Shown: positions 46,437 through 55,684 of the stretch, one piece after another
How the letters are laid out: the number at the start of each line of letters is the position of its first letter
Numbering within the stretch: position 1 is the first letter of the stretch
Assembly (NCBI RefSeq): GCF_030144325.1
Contig: NZ_CP126307.1
Location: 4,058,001 to 4,122,000 of the forward strand
Direction of reading: 5' to 3'
DNA: 64,000 bases
DNA from: Bosea vestrisii
GTDB lineage: Bacteria > Pseudomonadota > Alphaproteobacteria > Rhizobiales > Beijerinckiaceae
The notes under the pieces: model-generated
Database searches by the model: none
Seen by the model: only the letters and a program-made list of their open reading frames with translations
Told to the model about the DNA's origin: nothing
Made by a program: the position numbers and the translations under genes

Positions 46437-47381
46437 ATGCGAGCGCGCAATATGCCTTCGTCGGACGCTGCCGTTGTCGCCATGGCCCGCGCATCCTGGT
46501 CGGACACGGGCTGGTCGGACCGGACATGGCGGCTGGCCTTGCTGGCGCCGCTCCTCTTCGTCCTGGCAGCGCTGACATTGCTGCCGATCGCCGAGCTCGT
46601 CGTGATGAGCCTGCACCAGATTTCCTGGAGCGAGGGCCGCTCCCGCTGGGACTGGGCTGGCCTGCGCAACTATGCGGACCTCTGGCGGGATGCCCTGTTC
46701 CACAAGGGGCTCGTCAACACCACGATCTTCGCGCTCGTCGCCGTGAGCCTGCAGATGACGATCGGCCTCGGCCTGGCCCTTCTGACCAGTCGCGTCGCGC
46801 GCGGCCGGGGCTTCTACCGGGGCGTCCTGCTCCTGCCGATCCTTGTGCCCGGCATTGTCGTCGGCGCGATCTGGAAACTGCTCTACAGCCCGGATTTCGG
46901 CGCCATCAACCAGATCGTCGGTCTCGTCGGCATCGAACCGCGCGACTGGCTGGGTGAAGGCGCGCTCGCATTGCCGGCTATCATCGCGGTCAATGTCTGG
47001 CACTGGACGCCGTTCTGCTTCCTGCTCCTTTTCGCCGGGATCGAGAACCTGCCTCGCGACGTCTACGAGGCCGCTGAGATCGATGGCGCGTCCGGCTGGC
47101 AACGCTTTCGCTACGTGACCTTGCCCCTGCTGATGCCCACCATCGCGGTCACCCTCGCATTTCGCCTCATCACGGCCTTCAAGGTCTTCGACGAGGTCTA
47201 TCTGCTGACGGGCGGTGGCCCCGGCACGGCGACGGAGGTCGTCAGCTTCAGCATCTATCGACGCTTCTTCACCGAAGACCGGGCCGGCTATGGCTCGGCG
47301 CTGGCGATCGTGACCCTCTTCCTGCTCGCGCTGGCAGTCATCCTGGCGCAGGGCGCGGCGCGCCGCCGCCGGGAGGCCTGA
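46437..47381 (+). CDS. Sugar ABC transporter permease (MalF/CUT1 type)
   Basis: A 314-residue inner-membrane permease with an N-terminal hydrophobic segment (LALLAPLLFVLAALTLLPIAELVVMS) and five more. The EAA loop reads EAAEIDGASGWQRFRYVTLPLLMP near residue 217. It begins ten bases after the restored stop of the binding protein. Forms the channel with the next permease. No ATPase of this type is encoded nearby. Confidence 0.9.
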   Translation: MRARNMPSSDAAVVAMARASWSDTGWSDRTWRLALLAPLLFVLAALTLLPIAELVVMSLHQISWSEGRSRWDWAGLRNYADLWRDALFHKGLVNTTIFALVAVSLQMTIGLGLALLTSRVARGRGFYRGVLLLPILVPGIVVGAIWKLLYSPDFGAINQIVGLVGIEPRDWLGEGALALPAIIAVNVWHWTPFCFLLLFAGIENLPRDVYEAAEIDGASGWQRFRYVTLPLLMPTIAVTLAFRLITAFKVFDEVYLLTGGGPGTATEVVSFSIYRRFFTEDRAGYGSALAIVTLFLLALAVILAQGAARRRREA

Positions 47382-47382
47382 G

Positions 47383-48227
47383 ATGATCGTGCGCAGGCAA
47401 CATATCGGCGACTGGGCCAGCGCCGTCTGGCCTCATCTCGTCCTCCTGCTCGCGGCAGCGCTGATGCTTGGGCCGTTCCTCTGGATCGCCGCCGCTGCCT
47501 TCCGAACCCAGATTTCGCTGATGATGGGCGAAGTCCTGTTCACCCCGACCTTGTCGAATCTGCACGAGCTGCTCTTTTCCAGCACGTCGAACTATGCGCG
47601 CAGCTTCGCCAACAGCCTGGTCGTGGCCACCCTGACGACGCTCCTCGTCCTGACCTCGGCTCTCGCCTCCGCCTATGCGCTCGTGCGGCTCGGAGCACCG
47701 CCCTTGCTGACCAGATTGATCCTGGTCTGGGCGCTCGTCTTCCAGATGATCCCCCGATCACGCTGGTCGGCGCCTGGTTCACGCTGTTTCGGACGCTCGG
47801 CCTCGACAACACCTATACCGGGCTTGTTCTTGCCCATGTCGCGCTCAACCTGCCGCTCGCGCTCTGGATTCTCATTGGCTATGTCCGCGATCTGCCGATC
47901 GAGCTCGACGAGGCCGCCCGGATCGACGGTGCCTCGGTGCCCGTCATCCTCGTCCGTATCGTCCTGCCGCTGGTACGGCCAGGGTTGCTGGCCGCGGGCG
48001 TGCTTGTCTTCATTTTCAGCTGGAACGAGTTCCCGGTCGCTCTCAACCTGACGTCCGAGCGGACGGCCACCGTGCCCGTTTCGATTGCGAGTTTCGCGCA
48101 GGAATACGTCATCCAGCATACCGGGATGGCGGCAGCCTCACTGCTCTCGATCGTGCCGGCGCTTGCCTTCCTGATCCTGGCTCAGCGGACAATCATCAGG
48201 GGCCTCACCGCAGGCGCCGTGAAATAG
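47383..48227 (+). pseudogene. Sugar ABC transporter permease (MalG/CUT1 type), single-base frameshift
   Basis: The first frame is normal to VWALVFQMIP, then shifts at the C5 run 47751-47755. One more C restores PITLVGAWFTLFRTLGLDN, the EAA loop DEAARIDGASVPVILVRIVLPLVRPG and an unbroken protein of about 281 residues ending at 48227. Start ATG 47383 follows GGGAGG. The conserved downstream half argues for a sequencing error in a working gene. Confidence 0.87.
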
Positions 48228-48231
48228 CAGA

Positions 48232-48260
48232 TTGACAAAGTCTAAATGTTCATACATTTG
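48232..48260 (+). promoter_or_regulatory. Promoter/operator of the GntR-led operon (GntR site copy 2)
   Basis: TTGACA (48232-48237), eight bases, then ATGTTCATACATT (48246-48258) inside a larger inverted repeat AAATGT-N4-ACATTT that extends to GTCTAAATG / CATTTGGAC. It matches the site at 45053 in 12 of 13 bases at the same distance from TTGAC. It lies just before the GntR gene, so autoregulation is likely. Confidence 0.65.
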
Positions 48261-48283
48261 GACTGATATAGAGGGAGGTCGTG

Positions 48284-49093
48284 ATGCCCCGACGTAGTAC
48301 CCAGCCATCGAAGCCGACAGCGGCGCCGGCAGAGCCGGCGGCGGGGCAGGGAGAAAGCGTCATCACGCTGCGTCCCTTCGAGCAGGGCCCGTTCCTGCCG
48401 CTGCATTTCCAGGTCCGCAACGATCTGTCCCTTCAGCTTCGCTCAGGGCGCTTCGGCGCCGGCGCCGCCTTGCCCAGCGAAGGCGATCTCTGCCAACATT
48501 ACGGCGTCAGCCGGGGCACCATGCGGCACGCGCTGCTCGAACTGGCGCGCGAAGGCATCATCGAACGCTTCGCAGGCCGAGGCTCGTTCCTGCGCCAGCC
48601 GAAGTTCGAAGGCCATATCGCGGCCTCCTATCGTCAATTCAGGCTGGAAGGCCCGCCCATCGATCCCGGCGGCCGCATCCTGTCGCTGTCGCGCCATCGT
48701 GCGACGGCCGAGATCGCCGACCGCCTTGGCCTGAAGCAATCGGCTTATGTCTGGTCCCTTGATCGCGTGCGCTTCGTCGGCGCGTCGCCTGTGGCCATCC
48801 AGATGAGCGCCATTCCGGCCGACCTCTGCCAGGAGCTGACCAAGGAAGAGCTGACCACCCGTCACCTCATCGATGTCCTGCGCGATCGCCACGGCATCGA
48901 GTTCACGCATGCCGACGAATATGTCGATCCGGGTATCGCAGACGCTTTCGTTGCCGGTCATCTCGAGGTCGCTCCGGGGACGCCGGTCTACGAGCTCGAG
49001 CGCAAGACCTATCTGGCCGATGGGCGGGTCGGCGAATACCGGCGGGCGGTGATGCGTGGCGATACGCATCGTTACAAGATCGAGCTGCGCTGA
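48284..49093 (+). CDS. GntR/UTRA (HutC-type) transcriptional regulator
   Basis: A 269-residue regulator with a GntR winged helix (about residues 38-103: LPSEGDLCQHYGVSRGTMRHALLELAREGIIERFAGRGSFL) and a UTRA ligand domain (RLGLKQSAYVWSLDRVRF, ending YRRAVMRGDTHRYKI). ATG 48284 is preferred over GTG 48281, with GAGGGAGG ahead. Its stop overlaps the next gene's start by one base. Operator-like palindromes lie before it and before the importer at 45103. Confidence 0.92.
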   Translation: MPRRSTQPSKPTAAPAEPAAGQGESVITLRPFEQGPFLPLHFQVRNDLSLQLRSGRFGAGAALPSEGDLCQHYGVSRGTMRHALLELAREGIIERFAGRGSFLRQPKFEGHIAASYRQFRLEGPPIDPGGRILSLSRHRATAEIADRLGLKQSAYVWSLDRVRFVGASPVAIQMSAIPADLCQELTKEELTTRHLIDVLRDRHGIEFTHADEYVDPGIADAFVAGHLEVAPGTPVYELERKTYLADGRVGEYRRAVMRGDTHRYKIELR

Positions 49094-51237
49094 TGACCGC
49101 CGAGGCCGCCATCGAGCAGGTGCGGATTGTTGTCGAGAGTGATCTACCCGACGTCGTCGCGGCGGATTCGCTGATCCGCTGGAGCTTGACCCTGAAGCCG
49201 GCCGCTCCCTTCCCGCCGGGAGCGGCGATCGGCCTGGCGCGCCATTGGCCCAGCGATTGGGGCAGCCCGCAATTCGACCGGCCGGATGCGGCGGACTATG
49301 TCACGATCGTCGCGGCGGAAGGCTGTCCGACGAAGGTCGAGGTGCGTCGCCAATCGTCGTGGCATCCCTTCGACCATGCCCTTCTCATCGAGCTTCCAGA
49401 CGGTTTGACGTCGGATCTCACGGTGACATTCGGCGCCGGCGACAGCCCCGGGCACCGCGTGCAGACCTTCGTCGAAGATGCCTCACCCTTGAGCCTGCGC
49501 CTGCGGTCAAGGCCGGACGGCGCCTGGCACGAGATCGAGCGGCTGCGGACACGGGTGATAGGCGGCCCGATCGCCGGGCTGGCGGTGACGGCGCCAAGCG
49601 TCATCAGGCCGGGCGAGCGCTTCTCGCTTCATATCCTGGCGGAAGATTGCTGGGGCAACCCGGCTTCTGGCGTCGATCTCGACCTGCGCGTTCCGGAGCT
49701 CGGCTTGAGCGGCCGCCTGACCAGCGCCGGCGGCTCGATCACGCGCATCGAGGCGACGCTGCCGGCTCCTGGCGTGTACCGTCTCGCGGTCGAGGACGAG
49801 GCGGGTCGCTGGCGGGCGCTGAGCAATCCGATCCGCTGTGATGTCGCGCCGGCTCATCGCCTGTACTGGGGTGACATCCATGCCCAGTCCGCGATCGGTT
49901 GCGGGGCTCAGTCGATCGCGGGCTATTTCCGCTTCGGACGGGATGTCGCCGCGCTGGATTTCGCCAGTCATCAGGGCAATTGCTTCCTCGTCTCAAATCC
50001 CGAATGGACCGAGAGCTGCGAGGTCACGCGTCAATTCAACGAGGATGGCCGCTTCGTTGCCCTGCTCGGCTACGAATGGTCCGGAACGACCACTGTCGGC
50101 GGCGATCACAACGTCTATTTCCCCGGCGACGACGGCGAGCTTCGCCGCTGCAGCCATCGGCATCTCCCGGATGTCTCGGATGTGGCGACCGACCTGCCGC
50201 ATATCACCGATCTGCACGACCATGTACGCGGTCGCGATCTGCTGATGCAGGTCCACGTCGGGGGCCGCACCTCGAATCTCGACTGGCACGAACCTTCGAC
50301 CGAGCGCCTGATCGAGGTTCATTCGACCCATGCCACCTCCGAATGGTTCCTGCACGATGCCCTCGCACGCGGCTGGAAGTTCGGCGTGACCGGCGGCAGC
50401 GACGGAATCGACGGACGGCCCGGGCGCAGCCGCCCCGGCCGGATGTCGGTGCGCAATCTGGGCGGCGGGCTCGCCGCGCTCGCTGCGCCCGATCTCAGCC
50501 GCGCCTCGGTCTGGTCGCACCTCGCCGCTCGGCGGACTTATGCGACGACCGGTCCGCGCATCCTGCTGGCGTTTTCCTGCGGACAGGCGGGCTTCGGCGA
50601 TTCGCTGCGGACGAAAACGGCCCCGAGCTTCGAGCTCGATGTCGCCGGTACCGCTCCATTGCGCTCTGTGCAGATCTTTCGCGGCATCACGCCTGTCTTC
50701 CATGCTCCGATTCAGGCTAGGGACCCGCGCCCAAGCGATGTCCTGCGCGTGGCTTGGCGCGGCGCGTCCGGCTTCGGCAATTGGGAGCGCGCCAGGATGA
50801 TCTGGGACGGTTCGCTCGCGATCCAGGGGGCAACGATCCGCGCGGTCAGGCCCTATGCGATGGACACGGCTGCCGAAGGCGTGACGGGCTGGTCCGCTCA
50901 AAACGTCAGCTGGACCTCGATCACGGCGGGGGATTGGGACGGGATCGAGCTCGAGCTTGAACGGACCGGCCCCGTGAACCTGCGGTTCGAATCCGGCCCG
51001 ATGGCGCATACGTTTTCGGCGGCGGAAATCGAGGCTGGAGCCTCGCATCGCTTGCCCGACCCTAATCGCGAGCTGCGGGCCGAATGGCTGCCGCGCCTGC
51101 CGGCATCGGAAGACTGGAGCGGCGGCTGGACGGAAACCGAAAACCTGCCGGGAGAACAGGCTTACTGGCTGCGCGTCGAGCAGGATGACGGCGCTATGGC
51201 CTGGTCGAGCCCAATCTACGTGACGGTTTCGCTGTGA
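49093..51237 (+). CDS. DUF3604-like putative metal-dependent hydrolase
   Basis: A 714-residue protein. The first 250 residues look beta-rich (immunoglobulin- or jelly-roll-like). A PHP/DUF3604-type core begins at YWGDIHAQSAIGCG (D261, H263), with further possible metal ligands in ASHQGN, GGDHNVYF, HVGG and VTGGSDGIDGRPG. No signal peptide is seen. DUF3604 proteins have no firmly established function; the metal pattern suggests phosphoesterase- or amidohydrolase-like chemistry. Translationally coupled on both sides, so it belongs to the GntR-led operon. Confidence 0.75.
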   Translation: MTAEAAIEQVRIVVESDLPDVVAADSLIRWSLTLKPAAPFPPGAAIGLARHWPSDWGSPQFDRPDAADYVTIVAAEGCPTKVEVRRQSSWHPFDHALLIELPDGLTSDLTVTFGAGDSPGHRVQTFVEDASPLSLRLRSRPDGAWHEIERLRTRVIGGPIAGLAVTAPSVIRPGERFSLHILAEDCWGNPASGVDLDLRVPELGLSGRLTSAGGSITRIEATLPAPGVYRLAVEDEAGRWRALSNPIRCDVAPAHRLYWGDIHAQSAIGCGAQSIAGYFRFGRDVAALDFASHQGNCFLVSNPEWTESCEVTRQFNEDGRFVALLGYEWSGTTTVGGDHNVYFPGDDGELRRCSHRHLPDVSDVATDLPHITDLHDHVRGRDLLMQVHVGGRTSNLDWHEPSTERLIEVHSTHATSEWFLHDALARGWKFGVTGGSDGIDGRPGRSRPGRMSVRNLGGGLAALAAPDLSRASVWSHLAARRTYATTGPRILLAFSCGQAGFGDSLRTKTAPSFELDVAGTAPLRSVQIFRGITPVFHAPIQARDPRPSDVLRVAWRGASGFGNWERARMIWDGSLAIQGATIRAVRPYAMDTAAEGVTGWSAQNVSWTSITAGDWDGIELELERTGPVNLRFESGPMAHTFSAAEIEAGASHRLPDPNRELRAEWLPRLPASEDWSGGWTETENLPGEQAYWLRVEQDDGAMAWSSPIYVTVSL

Positions 51238-52031
51238 CCGGCCCCTCGTCATCCAAGGCGATGATTGAGGTGCGCGGGGTCAGCCAGCGCTTTCCCGGCG
51301 ATCAACCCGGCGCAGCGCCCGTCCTGGCGCATATCGACCTCGCCATCGGCGAGAACGAGTTCGTGGTCCTTGTCGGGCGCAGCGGCTGCGGAAAGACCAC
51401 GCTTCTCAATATCATCGCCGGCCTGACCGCCGCCTCGGAAGGCGAAGTGCTCGTCGACGGCCAGCGGGTGACCGGGCCGGGCCACGGCAAGGGCATGGTC
51501 TTTCAGCAAAGCGCACTTTTCCCCTGGCTGACCGCAAAGGGAAACATCGCCTTTGCGGCCCGAAATCGCGGGCTGCGCGGCGCCGAAATCGACGCGCTGG
51601 CCGAGTCGCTGCTGGACCTCGTCGGCCTCGCGGGGCAGGGGGAGAAATACCCCTTCGAGATGTCCGGAGGCATGCAGCAGCGTGTCGCCATCGCGCGGGC
51701 GCTGGCGCTCGACCCTGCCGTGCTGCTCATGGACGAGCCCTTCGGCGCACTCGACGAGCTGACACGCGACGAGATGCAGGAAGAGCTTCTTCGGGTCTGG
51801 GCAGCGCGCCGCAAGACGGTGGTGTTCGTCACCCACTCGATCTCGGAGGCACTGGCGCTGGCCGACAGGATCATCGTCCTCGCGCCCCGACCGGGCCGCA
51901 TCGTGCTCGACCGCCGCCTCGAGGCCAGGCGACCGCGCTCCCGCACCGACCTCGAGCTTCTGCGCCTTCACGAGGAGATCCGCGAAGCCCTGCGCGAGCA
52001 GGGCCGCCCCGCAGCGAGACAGGTCGCATGA
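51234..52031 (+). CDS. ABC transporter ATP-binding protein, TauB/SsuB type
   Basis: A 265-residue ATPase of the nitrate/sulfonate/taurine importer family. Walker A is GRSGCGKTT (48-56), Q-loop MVFQQSALFPWLT, signature MSGGMQQR, Walker B VLLMDEPFGALDELTR and switch FVTHSI. It starts at GTG overlapping the upstream stop by four bases. Two permeases and a binding protein follow, completing the system. Confidence 0.93.
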   Translation: MTGPSSSKAMIEVRGVSQRFPGDQPGAAPVLAHIDLAIGENEFVVLVGRSGCGKTTLLNIIAGLTAASEGEVLVDGQRVTGPGHGKGMVFQQSALFPWLTAKGNIAFAARNRGLRGAEIDALAESLLDLVGLAGQGEKYPFEMSGGMQQRVAIARALALDPAVLLMDEPFGALDELTRDEMQEELLRVWAARRKTVVFVTHSISEALALADRIIVLAPRPGRIVLDRRLEARRPRSRTDLELLRLHEEIREALREQGRPAARQVA

Positions 52032-52829
52032 TATCCCGCGATCTCCCGCACCGGCTGCTCGACATGGCGCTACCGATTGCGGTGATCGCCATCTGGTTGC
52101 TGGCATGGGAAGCCGCGAGTCGCATGGAATTGCTCAATACTTTCCGGTTTCCGCCACCCTCCCGTGTTTGGGCAAGCGCCATCGACCTCGCGACCAACGG
52201 CTTTCCAATGGGCACGCGCCTGGGCAGCCATATCGCTGCCACCCTGCAGCGGGTCGTCTGCGGTTATCTCCTGGCTATCGCACTCGCCATTCCCCTGGGG
52301 TTGGCCATCGGGCGCAATTCCGTCGCCGACAAGATGACGGCGCCGATCATCGCGTTCTGCCGCTCGGTCGCAACCCTCAGCCTCCTGCCGCTGGCGCTGG
52401 TCTGGTTCCGGAACAGGCGAGGCCTCGAAGATATTCCTGATCGGCTATGGCTGCTTCTGGGTGATGTTGTCCGCCGCGGTCGCCGCCGCCAAACTGATCG
52501 ATCCCCTGCTGATCCGCGCCGCCCGGACCCTCGATACGAGCCGCCGCGATCTCTTCCTGCGGGTCTCGCTCCCGGCAACGCTGCCCCGGCTGTTCTCAGG
52601 TGCGCGGATCGCGCTTGGGGTCGGCTTCATGGTGATCGTCGGTGCCGAGATGATCGGGACGACGACGGGGCTCGGCGCCCTGATCATGGAGGCGCGCACT
52701 TTCTACCGGAGCGACCTGACGGTGGTCGGGATGGCGCTGATCGGCCTGATCGGGTTCGGCCTGACGGCCGGGCTGGCCTGGCTCGAGACCAGGCTGATGC
52801 CCTGGCAGGAGCGGGAGGCATCCCGATGA
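52028..52829 (+). pseudogene. ABC transporter permease (SsuC/TauC type), single-base frameshift
   Basis: The first frame is normal to LLPLALVWF, then derails at CC 52408-52409. Removing one C restores GTGEASKIFLIGYGCFWVM, the family's conserved loop, and the frame to 52829 (about 266 residues), including RAARTLDTSRRDLFLRVSLPATLPRL. The next permease shows the parallel motif WFGLGEGSKIF, which confirms the repair. Probably a sequencing error. Confidence 0.87.
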
Positions 52830-53581
52830 CGCGCTCGCCCGTTCTCGCCGGTGCGATCGGCACCGCCTTGCTCCTGCTCGCCTGGGAGCTCGCAGCCCGG
52901 TATCTCTGGCGTGACCCGGGGACATTGCCTTCGCCGAGCCAGGCACTGGTCGCGGCGACGAAGATGCTGAGCCTGCGGGAATTCGTCGAGCATCTCGCCA
53001 TCAGTCTCTGGCGGATCCTGGCCGGGTTTGCCCTGGCGAGCCTTGTCGGCATCGCGCTCGGCGTCGCCTGCGGCCTGTCGCGCGGGTTCTCGGCTGCCAT
53101 CCGGCCGGTCATGGACCTGTTGCGGCCGATCCCGCCTCTCGCCTGGATTCCGCTCGCCATCATCTGGTTCGGTCTGGGCGAAGGTTCGAAGATCTTCGTG
53201 ATCTTCCTTGGTGCGGTCTTTCCGATCTTCACCGCCAGCTGGCGCGGCGTGACGCTGGCGCCGCCGCTTCTCGTCCGCGCCGCGCGGACCATGAATATCG
53301 GCCGCTTGCGGATGGTCGGCTCCGTCATCCTGCCGGCGGCGCTGCCGGACATCGCGTCGGGCCTGCGCATCGGCTTCGGCCTCAGCTTCGGTATCCTGGT
53401 GGCGGCCGAGCTGATCGCAGCCCGCAGCGGGCTCGGCTACCTCGTCATGCAAGGACGCGAGCTCGGCCAGCTTGGCATCACCGTTTTCGCCATCGGGGTC
53501 ATCGGGCTCGTGAATCTGGTGGCGGATGCTGCCTTCGCTCTCGCCATTCGCAGAACGGTCGGACGCTGGAGCTCGATCTAA
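52826..53581 (+). CDS. ABC transporter permease (SsuC/TauC type)
   Basis: A 251-residue permease with family hallmarks PIPPLAWIPLAIIWFGLGEGSKIFVIFLGAVFPIF and a loop RAARTMNIGRLRMVGSVILPAALPDI. It starts at an ATG that overlaps the previous stop (ATGA). Having two different permeases is less common in SsuC/TauC systems, which often use one, and suggests a heterodimeric channel. Confidence 0.92.
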   Translation: MTRSPVLAGAIGTALLLLAWELAARYLWRDPGTLPSPSQALVAATKMLSLREFVEHLAISLWRILAGFALASLVGIALGVACGLSRGFSAAIRPVMDLLRPIPPLAWIPLAIIWFGLGEGSKIFVIFLGAVFPIFTASWRGVTLAPPLLVRAARTMNIGRLRMVGSVILPAALPDIASGLRIGFGLSFGILVAAELIAARSGLGYLVMQGRELGQLGITVFAIGVIGLVNLVADAAFALAIRRTVGRWSSI

Positions 53582-53604
53582 CAAGCAAAAAAGGGGGATA
53601 AATC

Positions 53605-54651
53605 ATGTTGAGACGGGATTTCATGACAGGAGCTGCCGCCGGTGCTGCAGGCGCGTTTTTCAGCCCGCTCGCCGCGCTGTCACAGCCCAAGCCACAACTC
53701 GGCAAGATCACGCTCGGCTTCGGCCTCGACCCGGTCTTTGCACCGCACATCGTCGCCACGGAGAAGGGCTGGTTCAAGGAAGCCGGGTTCACCGAGGTGG
53801 CCACGAAGTCCTTCTCGGGCGGCGCCTTGGCCGGTGAAGCGCTCCTCGCCGACGAGATCCAGCTTTGGACGCCAGGCAATCTGCCGCCGATCTCGATGGC
53901 CCATACCGGCGTTCCGATCGTCGTGATGGGAACGAACTGCATCGCAGCGGCAGCCGACAAGCTCGTCGCCCGCAAGGATGCGAACATCCGCAACCCGGAA
54001 GACCTCTACAAGATCAAGATCGGTCTTCTCGCCGGCTCCACTGCGAGCGCTGTGTTGCACAAGCTCGCCGGAACCTACCGCTTGGACGCCAGCCGGCTGC
54101 AGACCGTCAACATGCCGCCGCCGGAGCAACTTGCGGCCCTGAATGCCGGGCAGATCGGCGCGATGCTGTGCTGGCAACCCTGGGGCTATCGCGCTTTGCA
54201 GGGTGGCGTGGCAGAGCTCATCCACTCGGGCGTCTCCAGCGGCTTTGCGGCGAACAAGGGCGCCGAAGTTCAGATATCCGCGACCCGCTCGCTTTTCGTG
54301 ACGAGTGCCGCCTTTGCCAGACGCAATCCAGCCGCGCTGTTTGCAATGATGGCGACACTGGTGCGCGCGCAGACCTACGTGGCAAATCCTGCAAACCGCG
54401 GCGAGGTCGTCGGGCTCGTTGCCCGCGAGACCAAGCAGGATGCCGCGCTGGTCGCGTCGATCTGGGACGAATACGTCTTCGATCCCATTTTCGACTTCTC
54501 TTATCTGTCCGACATGCGCGCGATGACCGACTACCTCGTCTCGTCGGGGCGTATCAAGGAGGCGAAGGACCCGCTCGACTATACCTATTCGGGGGCGGTC
54601 GCCGCTGTGAACGAGCAGCTGGTCAAGTTGCCGGGCCGTTGGAAGCCGTGA
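53605..54651 (+). CDS. NitT/TauT-type ABC substrate-binding protein
   Basis: A 348-residue periplasmic protein of the SsuA/THI5-like family, with a twin-arginine-like start (MLRRDFMTGAAAGAAGAFFSP). The mature part has ITLGFGLDPVFAPHIVATEKGWFKEAGF, the typical first lobe, and MLCWQPWGYRAL in the second. Starts 23 bases after the permease gene. The ligand may be an organic anion such as a sulfonate or an aromatic or pyrimidine-like acid; sequence alone does not decide. Confidence 0.9.
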   Translation: MLRRDFMTGAAAGAAGAFFSPLAALSQPKPQLGKITLGFGLDPVFAPHIVATEKGWFKEAGFTEVATKSFSGGALAGEALLADEIQLWTPGNLPPISMAHTGVPIVVMGTNCIAAAADKLVARKDANIRNPEDLYKIKIGLLAGSTASAVLHKLAGTYRLDASRLQTVNMPPPEQLAALNAGQIGAMLCWQPWGYRALQGGVAELIHSGVSSGFAANKGAEVQISATRSLFVTSAAFARRNPAALFAMMATLVRAQTYVANPANRGEVVGLVARETKQDAALVASIWDEYVFDPIFDFSYLSDMRAMTDYLVSSGRIKEAKDPLDYTYSGAVAAVNEQLVKLPGRWKP

Positions 54652-55681
54652 TGCCCGGACCGCAAACCGGACTGGCCTTGATCGGAGCCGGCTTCATCGC
54701 CGAATACCATCTCGGCGGGTTGGCGGCCGTGCCGGAGGCCGCTGTAAAAGTCGTGGCCAGCCGCTCCATCGCAGGCGCGCAGCAGCTTGTCGAAAGCTTG
54801 CCGGGAGCCGTCGCGACGACCGATGTCGCGATAGCGATAGGCCGCGACGATGTCGATGCCGTTCTGGTGACGACCCCTGACGACACCCACGAGGCGATCG
54901 GCGCGCTCGCGCTGCAAGCTGGAAAGGCTGTGCTGCTCCAGAAGCCGATGGCAACATCGAGCGCAGCCTGCCGGCGTTTGATCGCTCTCGCCGACCAGAC
55001 CGGCTGCGACCTGCAGGTCAGCTTCATGCATCGGCATTTCGAGGAGGTGGTTGCCGCACGCCGCCTCATTGCGGAAGGCGCCATCGGCACCATCACCAGC
55101 GTGCGTATGCGCAATGCCACGCCGGGCCCTGACTGGGGGAATGGTTTTTCCGGCGCGATCGGGTCGGCGGCGGCGCGATCCTGCAACTCGGCATCCACGG
55201 CATCGATCTCATCGAGCATCTGGTCGGGGAGGTCGCCGCCGTCAGCGCCCGGACCGCGACGCTGCTCAGCGAGCGCCGTCTTCGCGATGGCCGAATCGTG
55301 CCGGTCGAGAACCCCGACAGCGCCTGGTGCCTCTACGAACTCGCGAACGGTGTCATCGCGAGCCACGAGGTCTCGATGATTGAACAGGCCGGCTGCGATC
55401 GCTTCCGCATGGAAATCTATGGGACGAAGGGCACGATCTGGCTCCGCTCCGAGCGAGGCGCACTCGCCTTCGCCCGCAAAGGCCAGTCGGAATGGTCGGT
55501 CCCGAACCTGCCGACGCCGCCCTTCGGCCAGCGCCAGCATCGGGCATGGCTCGAAGGCGTGACCGGCCTCGCGCCGCGAGAGCAGACTGCCCGCGCCGGG
55601 CTGCGCGGCCTGCTCGTCGCCGAGGCGATCGAACAGTCGCAGGCTGCAGGCGGGCAACGCATCGCCGTCTCGTTAGAATGA
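54651..55681 (+). pseudogene. Gfo/Idh/MocA oxidoreductase, single-base frameshift
   Basis: The N-terminal Rossmann half (ALIGAGFIAEYHLGGL, LQKPMATS) is normal up to GPDWG. The G5 run at 55135-55139 then shifts the frame. One more G gives EWFFRRDRVGGGAILQLGIHGIDLI, the family's C-terminal core, and an open frame to 55681 (about 343 residues). The family motif normally reads EKP; here it is QKP. First of three tandem Gfo/Idh/MocA genes; ATG overlaps the upstream stop. Confidence 0.86.
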
Positions 55682-55684
55682 GAG

